Below are positions 1-6,313 of a stretch of DNA of 8,777 nucleotides, piece by piece. This stretch comes from an uncultured Prevotella sp. GTDB lineage: Bacteria; Bacteroidota; Bacteroidia; Bacteroidales; Bacteroidaceae. The translations under genes and the position numbers were made by a program. Under the pieces are notes generated by a model. That model saw only the letters and a program-made list of their open reading frames with translations. It searched no databases and was not told the origin of the DNA. The stretch is from contig USJX01000099.1 in assembly GCA_900555035.1 (NCBI GenBank), forward strand, positions 1 through 8,777, in the 5' to 3' direction. Within the stretch, counting starts at the first letter, position 1; each line of letters opens with the position of its first letter.

Positions 1-106
1 CGACTCATAAATCTACCCTTAATCGTGTATTGGATGATAGTTGCGGATTTTAGGTTATATAAACGAGAACCACTATACCAAGGTTCCGTGCTTATCAATG
101 TTATCA

Positions 107-131
107 GGACTTTCTTAGAAAGAGAAAGCCC
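107..131 (-). terminator. Hairpin downstream of dnaA, possible terminator
   Basis: Read on the minus strand, GGGCTTTCT pairs with AGAAAGTCC across a 7-nt loop, giving nine pairs with one G.U. It begins 6 nt after the dnaA stop codon. On the plus strand the wobble becomes an A.C mismatch, so the structure fits a minus-strand transcript better. No clear T-tract follows, so classic intrinsic termination is uncertain. The rest of positions 1-136 shows no gene. Confidence 0.4.
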
Positions 132-136
132 AAAAT

Positions 137-1552
137 TTACTTCTTCACCTTCAAGCCGCTCTCAATGCTTGCCAGTTCATCGCTGAACTCAACATCCACC
201 TTCAAGCGTTCCTCCACCTTCGTAGTGCTGTGGATAACGGTGCTATGGTCACGATTACCAATCAGTTTGCCCACTCTCGAAGCCGGCATCTTGATAAGTT
301 TCTGTGCCAGATACATCGCCACCTGACGTGCCTCCACGTACTCCCGCTTGCGGCTCTTGCTGTTCACGGCAGCCACAGTTACCTTATAATGAGAGCATAC
401 AGCCTCAACAACCTCATCCAAGGTCAAGACCTTTGTACTCTCCTCCACCTTCACGGCGCGCTTCACTACACGCTCAGCCAGGCGGATATCAATATTACTG
501 TTATATACAATACTATATGCCAGCAAACCATTGAGGGCACCCTGCAGGTCACGTACACTGCCGTTGCAGGTTTGGGCGATATAAGAAACCACATCCTTAG
601 GAATCTTCAAGCCGTCCTTACGAATCTGGCTGCTCACGATATCTTCGCAAAGCTCCACATTCGGCTTCTCCAACTCGGCTACCAAACCGCAGGAGAAACG
701 GGTAATCAAACGGTCTGGCATATCCTTCAACTCTACCGGAGGACGATCACTAGCCAGAATGATACGCTTACCATTACGGAAGAGATGGTTGAAGATATGG
801 AAGAAGGTATTCAAAGTCTTTGCCTTTCCTGCCCAATCCTGCACATCATCCACAATCAGAATATCGATAGACTGATAGAAGTTGATGAAGTCGTTGCTCG
901 CATTATGCAGCACCGCATCCGTATATTGTGTCTGGAACAATCGGGCACTGACATACAACACGCGCTTCTGAGGATACAACTGCTTGGCTCTCAATCCGAT
1001 GGCGTTCACCAGATGGGTCTTTCCGCTACCAGAAGGACCATATACGAACATCGGGTTAAACTGCGTGGTATTCGGATGCTCAGCGATAGACAATCCCACC
1101 GAACGAGGCAACTTGTTGCTCTCGCCCTCTACATAGGTAGTAAAGGTGAGTTTCGGATCAAGCTGGGTGTCAATATCTTCCTGCTGCATCTCGGCTGGCG
1201 CTCCAGGAACATTCTGATACATTGCATGCTGCGATACCTCTTCCACATCCGCTGAATCAGCATCTACTCCCTGAGCCACCTGCGGTGCCTTGTCAGCTGC
1301 CACTACGCGGTAGGTGAGACGGATACCGTCGCCAAAATTTCGATGAAGCACCTTACTTAACAAGCCAACATAATTCTGTTCCAAATACTCGTAAACAAAC
1401 GGACTTGGAACTTGAACCAATAAAGTCTTAGTCGAAGGCTTGTACGACTCGAAGACTATTGGTCTAAACCATGTATTATATTGCTGCTCTGACACATTAT
1501 CCTTTATGAACAAAAGACTATTGTCCCAAAGCGCTTTTGGACTTGCTAACAT
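137..1552 (-). CDS. dnaA: Chromosomal replication initiator protein DnaA
   Basis: DnaA is the AAA+ ATPase that binds DnaA boxes, opens the origin and helps load the replicative helicase. From the ATG at 1550-1552 the protein has 471 residues, a normal length. The N-terminal domain I is at about 1-80 (ALWDNSLLFIKDNVSEQQYNTW), followed by a short variable linker. The AAA+ domain carries Walker A GPSGSGKTH near 172-180, Walker B ILIVDDVQ near 231-238 and an arginine in DRLITRF near 285. The C-terminal DNA-binding domain has the signature NRDHSTVIHST near 433-443. A GTG two codons further upstream (1556-1558), with an AGG six bases before it, is a possible alternative start. The gene is single, with its own promoter and a DnaA box upstream, which would allow autoregulation. 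Identity is certain; only the start is open. Confidence 0.98.
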   Translation of the reverse strand: MLASPKALWDNSLLFIKDNVSEQQYNTWFRPIVFESYKPSTKTLLVQVPSPFVYEYLEQNYVGLLSKVLHRNFGDGIRLTYRVVAADKAPQVAQGVDADSADVEEVSQHAMYQNVPGAPAEMQQEDIDTQLDPKLTFTTYVEGESNKLPRSVGLSIAEHPNTTQFNPMFVYGPSGSGKTHLVNAIGLRAKQLYPQKRVLYVSARLFQTQYTDAVLHNASNDFINFYQSIDILIVDDVQDWAGKAKTLNTFFHIFNHLFRNGKRIILASDRPPVELKDMPDRLITRFSCGLVAELEKPNVELCEDIVSSQIRKDGLKIPKDVVSYIAQTCNGSVRDLQGALNGLLAYSIVYNSNIDIRLAERVVKRAVKVEESTKVLTLDEVVEAVCSHYKVTVAAVNSKSRKREYVEARQVAMYLAQKLIKMPASRVGKLIGNRDHSTVIHSTTKVEERLKVDVEFSDELASIESGLKVKK

Positions 1553-1645
1553 TGACACTTATTACCTATTTATTGTTATATTGTTTAATAAACCTATTTC
1601 AAATGATTACTATGAAAACACACCACTTGGATATGAAATCGGATG

Positions 1646-1677
1646 CAAAGGTACAAAAAAAAACGGAGAGTAGCAAA
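1646..1677 (-). promoter_or_regulatory. dnaA promoter (Bacteroidota -33/-7 type)
   Basis: On the minus strand a -33 element TTTGC (1673-1677) and a -7 element TACCTTTG (1646-1653) are separated by 19 bp. This matches the known Bacteroidota consensus TTTG-N19-21-TAnnTTTG. A run of nine T lies just upstream of the -7 box. The transcript would start near 1639, leaving a leader of about 85 nt before dnaA. Confidence 0.75.
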
Positions 1678-1741
1678 TCGCCCCATTTATAATATTTTAA
1701 TACATCATCACAACCAGTTGAAAATCAAACAACTAAGAAAG

Positions 1742-1750
1742 TTATCCACA
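1742..1750 (+). promoter_or_regulatory. DnaA box TTATCCACA
   Basis: This is an exact match to the consensus TTATnCACA. It lies 65 bp upstream of the dnaA -33 element, so it could serve origin function, autoregulation of dnaA, or both. Confidence 0.6.
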
Positions 1751-1783
1751 GTTACGTTTTATAGCGGTGAAACAATTTTGCAA

Positions 1784-1830
1784 CACCCCGAAATGGCTAA
1801 ACTTCAACTAGTTCTGTACACATTTCGGGG
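1784..1830 (-). terminator. Long hairpin between mlaD and dnaA
   Basis: CACCCCGAAATG at 1784-1795 and CATTTCGGGG at 1821-1830 form a perfect 10-bp inverted repeat with a 25-nt loop. On the minus strand the stem extends through a G.U pair and two more pairs to about 13 bp; on the plus strand that position is an A.C mismatch. The strand bias suggests an RNA hairpin in the transcript leaving mlaD, about 85 nt past its stop. No strong T-tract follows. The loop holds the palindromes AACTAGTT and TGTACA, so a DNA-level origin role is also possible. Confidence 0.45.
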
Positions 1831-1915
1831 CGTGAAACATCGATTTTACTATTTAGACAAAATTAATTTAAGCGATTTCCACTTTTTCCAGTATTTTAGG
1901 ACAAAAAGCCCCTGT

Positions 1916-2815
1916 TTACTTGTCTTTTCTGCCAAAGATGGAGAAGTGGACATAACGCTTTGGATGAGCCTTCAGGTCGATAACCAACGAATCGGCATGC
2001 GACATGGTTGAGGTCATGTTGTCGTAGAGCTTGGTATCATTCATCAACAAGCCCAGACTACCCTTGCCGCTGTTCAACTGGTCGGTGAACTTCTGTGCAC
2101 CTTCCAGGGTAGCGTTTACTCTATTCAGTGTACCCTGCACATCCAGATCAGCCAGGTTGGCTGTCAGTCGGTTGGTATTGTCGAGCACACCATTTGCCTT
2201 TCTAATCATCCCCGGAACCTGCTTGTTCAGACCCGCCATCAAAGTATTCAACTCACGGGTAGAAACAGTCAGGTTGTTGGTGATGGTCTCTACATGATGA
2301 AGAGAGGCAGCAATGGCTGGGTCAGCCAAGAGTGCATTCACGTTGGTCAGGATAGAATCCAACTTAGGCAACATCTTCTCAACTACAGGCACCAGCTGGG
2401 CAGCCTTTCCCATCATGCCCGCATTCACGGTACCCGGGATAACGCTACCTGGTTCTATACGCTCACGAGGATTGTTGGCAAGAAGAAGATTCACCTGAAG
2501 GTTGCCCATGATGTCCTTCTCGATTTCAGCCATGCTTCCCGCAGGGATTCTCAAATCCTTGTTGATATCAGCCTTTACCTTGATAGGACCATTGCCAGAA
2601 TAGTCGTAATCCACTTTATCTACAGTGCCCACCTTATATCCGTCGGCATAGATAGGAGTAGAGGCGCCCAAACCCTGGATGTCATCAAACGTCATGTAAT
2701 AGGCGTTGTTGGTAGAGAACAGGTTGATGCCTTTCAGAAAGTTAATTCCGAAATACATCACCAAGATACCAACAATAGCGACCAACGCTATCCTAATTTC
2801 CTTTGTAAATTTCAT
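1916..2815 (-). CDS. mlaD: MCE/MlaD family lipid-transport substrate-binding protein
   Basis: MCE proteins are single-pass inner-membrane proteins whose MCE domains form ring-shaped oligomers that carry phospholipids between inner and outer membrane with an MlaFE-type ABC transporter. The 299-residue protein has an N-terminal anchor at about 8-28 (IALVAIVGILVMYFGINFL), one MCE domain at about 37-115 with GYKVGTVDKVDY and DIMGNLQVNLL, then a helical region to about 280. It ends in RYVHFSIFGRKDK, an ending I recall from Bacteroidota homologues. The start has a good ribosome site, AGGAAG, four bases before the ATG. It lies 72 bp downstream of the amidase and is probably co-transcribed with it. 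The partner ATPase and permease genes are not in this window. The family is confident; the symbol and exact lipid cargo are inferred. Confidence 0.9.
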   Translation of the reverse strand: MKFTKEIRIALVAIVGILVMYFGINFLKGINLFSTNNAYYMTFDDIQGLGASTPIYADGYKVGTVDKVDYDYSGNGPIKVKADINKDLRIPAGSMAEIEKDIMGNLQVNLLLANNPRERIEPGSVIPGTVNAGMMGKAAQLVPVVEKMLPKLDSILTNVNALLADPAIAASLHHVETITNNLTVSTRELNTLMAGLNKQVPGMIRKANGVLDNTNRLTANLADLDVQGTLNRVNATLEGAQKFTDQLNSGKGSLGLLMNDTKLYDNMTSTMSHADSLVIDLKAHPKRYVHFSIFGRKDK

Positions 2816-2852
2816 ATCTTCCTAATTTTGTTCTTTTTATTATACCTTATTA

Positions 2853-2872
2853 TATAGAGAGAGATAGAGAGG
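2853..2872. repeat. GA-rich low-complexity tract
   Basis: The amidase-mlaD gap contains a run of alternating GA units broken by single T bases (TATAGAGAGAGATAGAGAGG on the plus strand). The gap shows no convincing promoter for mlaD, supporting read-through from the amidase gene. Confidence 0.4.
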
Positions 2873-2887
2873 TATGGCATACGAGCA

Positions 2888-4177
2888 TCATTTGTTCCGG
2901 TTCTGTCTGAACTCGCGAATCGCCTGATTCACGTCATATTTCTCTCCGTTCTTGAAGGCAATGATAAATGCCTCCGGGAACTTATCCAATTTCTCCTTGC
3001 GAAGGCGATAAATCTCATTATAGTTGGTAGAAGAACCGATGGTGTATTTCACCAGACTGCCCTCCTTGAAACTATCGAATTCCGTTTCGCCCTTGAAATG
3101 AGCATCACCCTTGCGAAGCATCCTGTCGCCCACGAAGATCTGAAGCTTGAATACAGGAGTTTCCTCCTTCTCTTTCTCTGCCTTCTTCGAAGAATCAACC
3201 TTTATTGAGGAACCTACCTTTCGTACAGAATCAGCATTTCTTGAAGAACCTTCCTTCTTGGCTACTTCCATTTTCTTGGCTACAGGTGCAATCTTCTTCG
3301 CCGGAATCAGCTTCGCCGGAGCAGTTTCCTTCTCCTTATACGAATCAGGAACGATGGTTGGCACAGCAGATACCCTACGCTCTGAGGCACGATAAGGCAC
3401 GGAAACCGACTTATCGTATTTGTTTTTATAGTTGCTGAATGCCTCGTAGATACCCTTGGCAATGTCATCCACCTTATTCTTATCATTCAGGAGTCGCTCC
3501 TCATCAGGCGTAGTGATGAAGCCCAACTCTATCAGGCAGCCCGGCATCGAGGTTTCTCTGAGCACCAGGAATCCTGCCTGATGTACACCCTTGTTAGGAC
3601 GCCCAGCACCTTCACACACGCTGCGCTGAATCATTCGTGCCAGATCCACGCTGCGCTCCATGTTCTTACCCTGGATAAACTCGAAGATGATGTAACTCTC
3701 TGACGATTTCGGGTCGAAACCTTCATAAGCCTGCTCGAATCCCTTCTCCATCGAGATAACCGAGTTCTCTCGCATCGCCACATCCAGATTGTCCTTGGCG
3801 CGGTGCATACCCAGGGTATAGATTTCAAAGCCACGAGCCACCTTGCCGGCTGGCAGTGCATTGGTATGCACCGAGATAAACAGGTCGGCATTGGCACGGT
3901 TGGCAATATTCGCACGTTCATGAAGCGGCACAAACTTATCCTGCGTACGGGTGTAGATGACCCTCACCTCGGGCATGTTCTGTTCCACATATTTACCGAA
4001 GCGCAAAGCCACGGTAAGATTCACGTCTTTCTCCTTCGACATGGCGCCTCTCGCACCCGCATCATGACCACCATGACCCGGGTCGATAACCAGCGTAAAA
4101 CGCTTGTTGGCTGCAAATGCCGTCACTACCAGCATGCACATCAAAGCCAACAGCAATGCTATTTTCTTATACATCAT
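2888..4177 (-). CDS. N-acetylmuramoyl-L-alanine amidase (Amidase_3) with SPOR-like C-terminus
   Basis: This zinc enzyme cuts the bond between N-acetylmuramic acid and L-alanine in peptidoglycan, acting in the periplasm in cell separation or wall turnover. The 429-residue protein starts with a signal peptide (about 1-23, MMYKKIALLLALMCMLVVTA). The Amidase_3 domain spans about 27-250 with zinc ligands H35 (DPGHGG), E49 and H103 (SVHTNA) and the catalytic E216 (IELGFIT). A Lys/Ser-rich linker at about 290-342 repeats KKxxSS-like units. Residues about 343-425 (FKLQIFVGDRM, VKYTIGSSTNYNEI, AFIIAFKNGE) resemble a SPOR domain, which binds denuded glycan at division sites. Two adjacent ATGs occur at the start; the first is used here. 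It lies 53 bp downstream of folB and 72 bp upstream of mlaD. Amidase-MCE pairing is, as I recall, common in Bacteroidota. Confidence 0.95.
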   Translation of the reverse strand: MMYKKIALLLALMCMLVVTAFAANKRFTLVIDPGHGGHDAGARGAMSKEKDVNLTVALRFGKYVEQNMPEVRVIYTRTQDKFVPLHERANIANRANADLFISVHTNALPAGKVARGFEIYTLGMHRAKDNLDVAMRENSVISMEKGFEQAYEGFDPKSSESYIIFEFIQGKNMERSVDLARMIQRSVCEGAGRPNKGVHQAGFLVLRETSMPGCLIELGFITTPDEERLLNDKNKVDDIAKGIYEAFSNYKNKYDKSVSVPYRASERRVSAVPTIVPDSYKEKETAPAKLIPAKKIAPVAKKMEVAKKEGSSRNADSVRKVGSSIKVDSSKKAEKEKEETPVFKLQIFVGDRMLRKGDAHFKGETEFDSFKEGSLVKYTIGSSTNYNEIYRLRKEKLDKFPEAFIIAFKNGEKYDVNQAIREFRQNRNK

Positions 4178-4190
4178 TCAGATGATTTTG

Positions 4191-4198
4191 CAAAATTA
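4191..4198 (-). promoter_or_regulatory. Possible -7 element before the amidase gene
   Basis: TAATTTTG on the minus strand matches TAnnTTTG, in the 53-bp gap between folB and the amidase. No clear -33 element lies 19-21 bp upstream. The box is only 13 bp from the first ATG, so the leader would be very short. Read-through from folB is equally plausible. Confidence 0.3.
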
Positions 4199-4230
4199 CT
4201 ACTTTATTATCAGAAAACCTAAATCTATAG

Positions 4231-4605
4231 TTAAGTTTTATCATTTGTTAATACAACTTCCACTCCAGCGCCGTCACTATCGGCTCCCATCGGCGGATTA
4301 ACCTTAGTAACAGACAATTGAATCTCCCGGATAGCGGGATAGGCTGCGAAGAGCGATTCGCCGATTCTTCCTGCCACATGCTCCAGCAGCTTGCTGGGCT
4401 TCGCCATTTCCCGCTTCAGCAGTTCATACACCTCGGCATAATTGATGGTACCGCTGAGTTCATCGGTCTGCATGGCTCGGGTGAAATCATATTCCAGCGA
4501 AAGGTTGATGAGATAGTCGTTACCCACCGTGTTCTCCTGCTCCAGCACGCCATGATAGGCATGGAAGCGGACATTCCTGAGATAAATCTTACTGCTCTTC
4601 ACCAT
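4231..4605 (-). CDS. folB: Dihydroneopterin aldolase FolB
   Basis: FolB converts 7,8-dihydroneopterin to 6-hydroxymethyl-7,8-dihydropterin and glycolaldehyde in folate synthesis. The 124-residue length is normal for the family. By alignment with the S. aureus enzyme as I recall it, the active-site residues are present: E24 in YHGVLEQE, Y56 in INYAEVY, E75 in LLEH and K101 in VTKVNPP. The open frame runs 33 codons further upstream to 4704, but that extension is basic, resembles no FolB N-terminus and is antiparallel-free overlap with the upstream gene in another frame. The family normally begins at MVKSSKIYLRNV, so the ATG at 4603-4605 is chosen. That start overlaps the end of the upstream gene by 17 bp, suggesting translational coupling. 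No strong ribosome site is visible. Confidence 0.95.
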   Translation of the reverse strand: MVKSSKIYLRNVRFHAYHGVLEQENTVGNDYLINLSLEYDFTRAMQTDELSGTINYAEVYELLKREMAKPSKLLEHVAGRIGESLFAAYPAIREIQLSVTKVNPPMGADSDGAGVEVVLTNDKT

Positions 4606-5287
4606 CGCTCGCAGATTCAAAAGGGTTCTTTTCCTCAAGATTGCACCTGTCTTCCTGGTTCTCATCGTTGAGATATTTCTTAAGAGATCTCTCCACTCCC
4701 ACACGCCAGGTGTTCAGGGTTTCAGAGGTAAGCTGAAGCTGATCTACCAACTTGATGACATTGGCGATAGGCATGCGATAGCGCAGCACTCCGGAAATCA
4801 ACTTGGCATAGTTCCAATACTCAGGATTAAACTTCTCGCTCAGTCCCTCTACGGTAATCTTATAGCCTCGCTTGTTCACAAACTGGAAGTCGTATCGTTT
4901 CTGCCCCTCACTGGTCACAGTCTTGATAATCTTTCCCTTAGTCACCGATTTCGGCAGCATGATACCTTCGTCTTCATCCTGCAAACCAGTAAATATCTCG
5001 TATGGATGCCCGTTGAGCAATCCTACCAGGGCTACCCATTTTTCCTTGTTGTTCTGGTATCTCACCACGTCGCATTCCAATTCCTTAGGGCGCACCTCCA
5101 CCACCCCCGGGTCGCAGAGGGTGCCATGCGTCTCCTCGGAAACGACTTTTGCCAATGGCAGATGAAGCTTGCTCCAATCGGCAGCATGCCCATCGAAATG
5201 CTCATGGAGGGTAGCCAAGCCTTCCTTCAGTTCTGTCAACAAAGCCAGACTTGCTTCCTCGAAACTCATATCTTCAGTATATTTCAT
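4589..5287 (-). CDS. Stand-alone protein resembling the C-terminal domain of class II ribonucleotide reductase
   Basis: Residues about 66-206 of this 232-residue protein (RPKELECDVVRYQNN, EKWVALVGLLNGHPYEIF, LISGVLRYRMPIANVIKLV) closely resemble the C-terminal domain found after the catalytic barrel in adenosylcobalamin-dependent ribonucleotide reductase (NrdJ). The catalytic barrel is absent, and the first 65 residues (rich in helix formers, with a conserved-looking LHLPLAKVVSEETHG) are not a piece of it that I recognise. The tail at 207-232 is acidic and has only one cysteine (C215), lacking the paired cysteines that end full-length NrdJ. It therefore cannot reduce ribonucleotides itself. 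It has its own promoter, a clean ATG start and no internal stops, and overlaps folB by 17 bp. A regulatory or binding role linked to nucleotide/folate metabolism is possible but unproven; a stable remnant is the alternative. Confidence 0.85.
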   Translation of the reverse strand: MKYTEDMSFEEASLALLTELKEGLATLHEHFDGHAADWSKLHLPLAKVVSEETHGTLCDPGVVEVRPKELECDVVRYQNNKEKWVALVGLLNGHPYEIFTGLQDEDEGIMLPKSVTKGKIIKTVTSEGQKRYDFQFVNKRGYKITVEGLSEKFNPEYWNYAKLISGVLRYRMPIANVIKLVDQLQLTSETLNTWRVGVERSLKKYLNDENQEDRCNLEEKNPFESASDGEEQ

Positions 5288-5310
5288 ATCAAACGTTTAA
5301 TAATTAGCTG

Positions 5311-5343
5311 CAAAATTAAAACAATATTTCTAAAATATGAAAC
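5311..5343 (-). promoter_or_regulatory. Promoter of the NrdJ-like gene, flanked by AAACGTTT sites
   Basis: The -7 element TAATTTTG lies at 5311-5318 on the minus strand, with a weak -33 candidate TTTCA-like at 5339-5343 about 20 bp upstream. The 8-bp palindrome AAACGTTT occurs at 5291-5298, downstream of the start site, and again at 5340-5347, overlapping the -33 region. The pair could be operators. Confidence 0.5.
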
Positions 5344-5435
5344 GTTTGGGCAGATATTTCTTGAAAAATTCGCCGATTGGACGATAATTAACCAAAAATT
5401 GCTATAGAAGTCGGTTCTTTTCGGAAAACTTTCAG

Positions 5436-5443
5436 TATCTTTG
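5436..5443 (+). promoter_or_regulatory. -7 element of the nitroreductase promoter
   Basis: TATCTTTG matches TAnnTTTG. Transcription would begin near 5450, leaving a leader of about 65 nt. The -33 region (about 5413-5421, GGTTCTTTT) is a poor match. The start region before the ATG is A-rich with no Shine-Dalgarno, usual for Bacteroidota. Confidence 0.6.
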
Positions 5444-5515
5444 CAATGTATTTACATCAGATGAACAATACTGATAAGAAGAATTTATATGCTGAAATCA
5501 TAAATAGAAAAAGAT

Positions 5516-6256
5516 ATGGAATCAATCAAGAAAAGAACCTCTATCCGCAAATATGCCGACAAGGAGGTAACAGATGAACTTTTGAACCAGTTGCTCGAAG
5601 AGGCGATGCGCACTCCTACCATGGGCAACCTGCAGCTCTATAGCGTAGTGGTAACCCGCAGCGAAGAAGGCAAGAAAGCCCTGGCTCCTGCCCACTTCAA
5701 CCAGCCCATGGTAACAGGCGCCCCGGTGGTACTCACCATCTGCGCCGACTATCGCCGCACCACCCTCTGGGCGGAAAACCGCAAGGGTACGCCAGGATAC
5801 GACAACATCCTCTCGTTCATGAATGCGGCTACCGATGCCCTACTCTTTACCCAGACCTTTACCAACCTGGCTGAAGAAGCGGGCTTGGGAACCTGCTTCC
5901 TGGGCACTACGGTGTATATGCCAAAGATGATCATCGACACTCTGAAGTTGCCGAAACTCGTGATGCCGGTGGCTACCCTCACCATAGGATGGCCAGCCGA
6001 ACAGCCAGCCCAGACCGACCGCCTGCCATTGCGCAGCATCATCCACAACGAGCATTTCGAGGATTATACCCCAGAAAAGATTGATGATTTCTACACCGAG
6101 AAGGAAGCACAGGAAGAGAACCAGGAGTTTGTACGCATCAACAACGTAGAAACCCTAGCCCAGGTTTTCACCGATATCCGATATACCAAGAAGGATTGCG
6201 AAGCCATGAGCATCGGCTTCCTCGATGCCCTGAAGCAGCAGGGATTCCTCAAGTAA
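5516..6256 (+). CDS. NfsA-like FMN-dependent nitroreductase family protein
   Basis: The protein belongs to the nitroreductase fold family: homodimeric FMN enzymes that use NAD(P)H to reduce nitro compounds, quinones or flavins in the cytoplasm. At 246 residues it matches the NfsA-type subgroup (about 240). The N-terminal RTSIRKYAD (residues 7-15) supplies the FMN-binding Arg/Ser/Arg set. PTMGNLQLYSVVVT at about 34-47 contributes to the FMN pocket, GLGTCFLGT at about 123-131 is the usual phosphate-side loop, and GWP followed by LPLRSIIH (about 158-177) is typical of the group. The C-terminal 70 residues, with a charged stretch TEKEAQEENQEF, extend the dimer region. It is transcribed alone, divergent from the NrdJ-like gene, and ends at a strong terminator. 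The true substrate cannot be told from sequence. Confidence 0.93.
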   Translation: MESIKKRTSIRKYADKEVTDELLNQLLEEAMRTPTMGNLQLYSVVVTRSEEGKKALAPAHFNQPMVTGAPVVLTICADYRRTTLWAENRKGTPGYDNILSFMNAATDALLFTQTFTNLAEEAGLGTCFLGTTVYMPKMIIDTLKLPKLVMPVATLTIGWPAEQPAQTDRLPLRSIIHNEHFEDYTPEKIDDFYTEKEAQEENQEFVRINNVETLAQVFTDIRYTKKDCEAMSIGFLDALKQQGFLK

Positions 6257-6258
6257 AA

Positions 6259-6298
6259 AAAAGAGGGTGTGTCAAAAGTCCAAGACACACCCTCTTTT
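6259..6298. terminator. Bidirectional intrinsic terminator
   Basis: A perfect 15-bp inverted repeat (6259-6273 and 6284-6298, core GAGGGTGTGTC) encloses a 10-nt loop. It ends in TTTTATTTT on the plus strand and in a run of eight T on the minus strand. It begins 3 nt after the nitroreductase stop and lies 16 nt past the stop of the convergent GH2 remnant, so it serves both. Confidence 0.95.
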
Positions 6299-6313
6299 AT
6301 TTTACCTTTAGTT

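Larger units (their letters stand above)
1553..1915. other. AT-rich intergenic region upstream of dnaA, candidate oriC
   Basis: This 363-bp gap between dnaA and mlaD holds very AT-rich stretches (about 1559-1620 and 1685-1745), the dnaA promoter, a perfect DnaA box TTATCCACA at 1742-1750 and a long inverted repeat at 1784-1830. Origins often lie next to dnaA. Against this, I find only one perfect box; the nearest other candidate, CTGTACACA at 1814-1822, has two mismatches. The region may therefore be only the dnaA control region. Confidence 0.35.

Noticed and set aside
1..20. CGACTCATAAATC, resembling a Met tRNA anticodon arm at the left edge
   Set aside because: The following bases do not complete the anticodon stem and no T-arm GTTCGA follows, so it is not a partial tRNA.
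230..1255. 341-codon plus-strand open frame opposite dnaA
   Set aside because: It is antisense to a fully conserved dnaA, has no recognisable domain and no promoter; it is a shadow of GC-biased codons.
1643..2011. 122-codon plus-strand frame crossing the dnaA-mlaD gap
   Set aside because: Its start overlaps the dnaA promoter and its end runs antisense into mlaD; composition is like noncoding AT-rich DNA.
4606..4704. Longer folB start giving 33 extra residues
   Set aside because: The extension is unlike any FolB N-terminus and lies over the upstream gene in another frame; the family start fits at 4605.
5461..5577. 38-codon frame in the nitroreductase leader, overlapping the gene start
   Set aside because: It runs out of frame into the nitroreductase, has no ribosome site or leader-peptide features such as runs of one amino acid.
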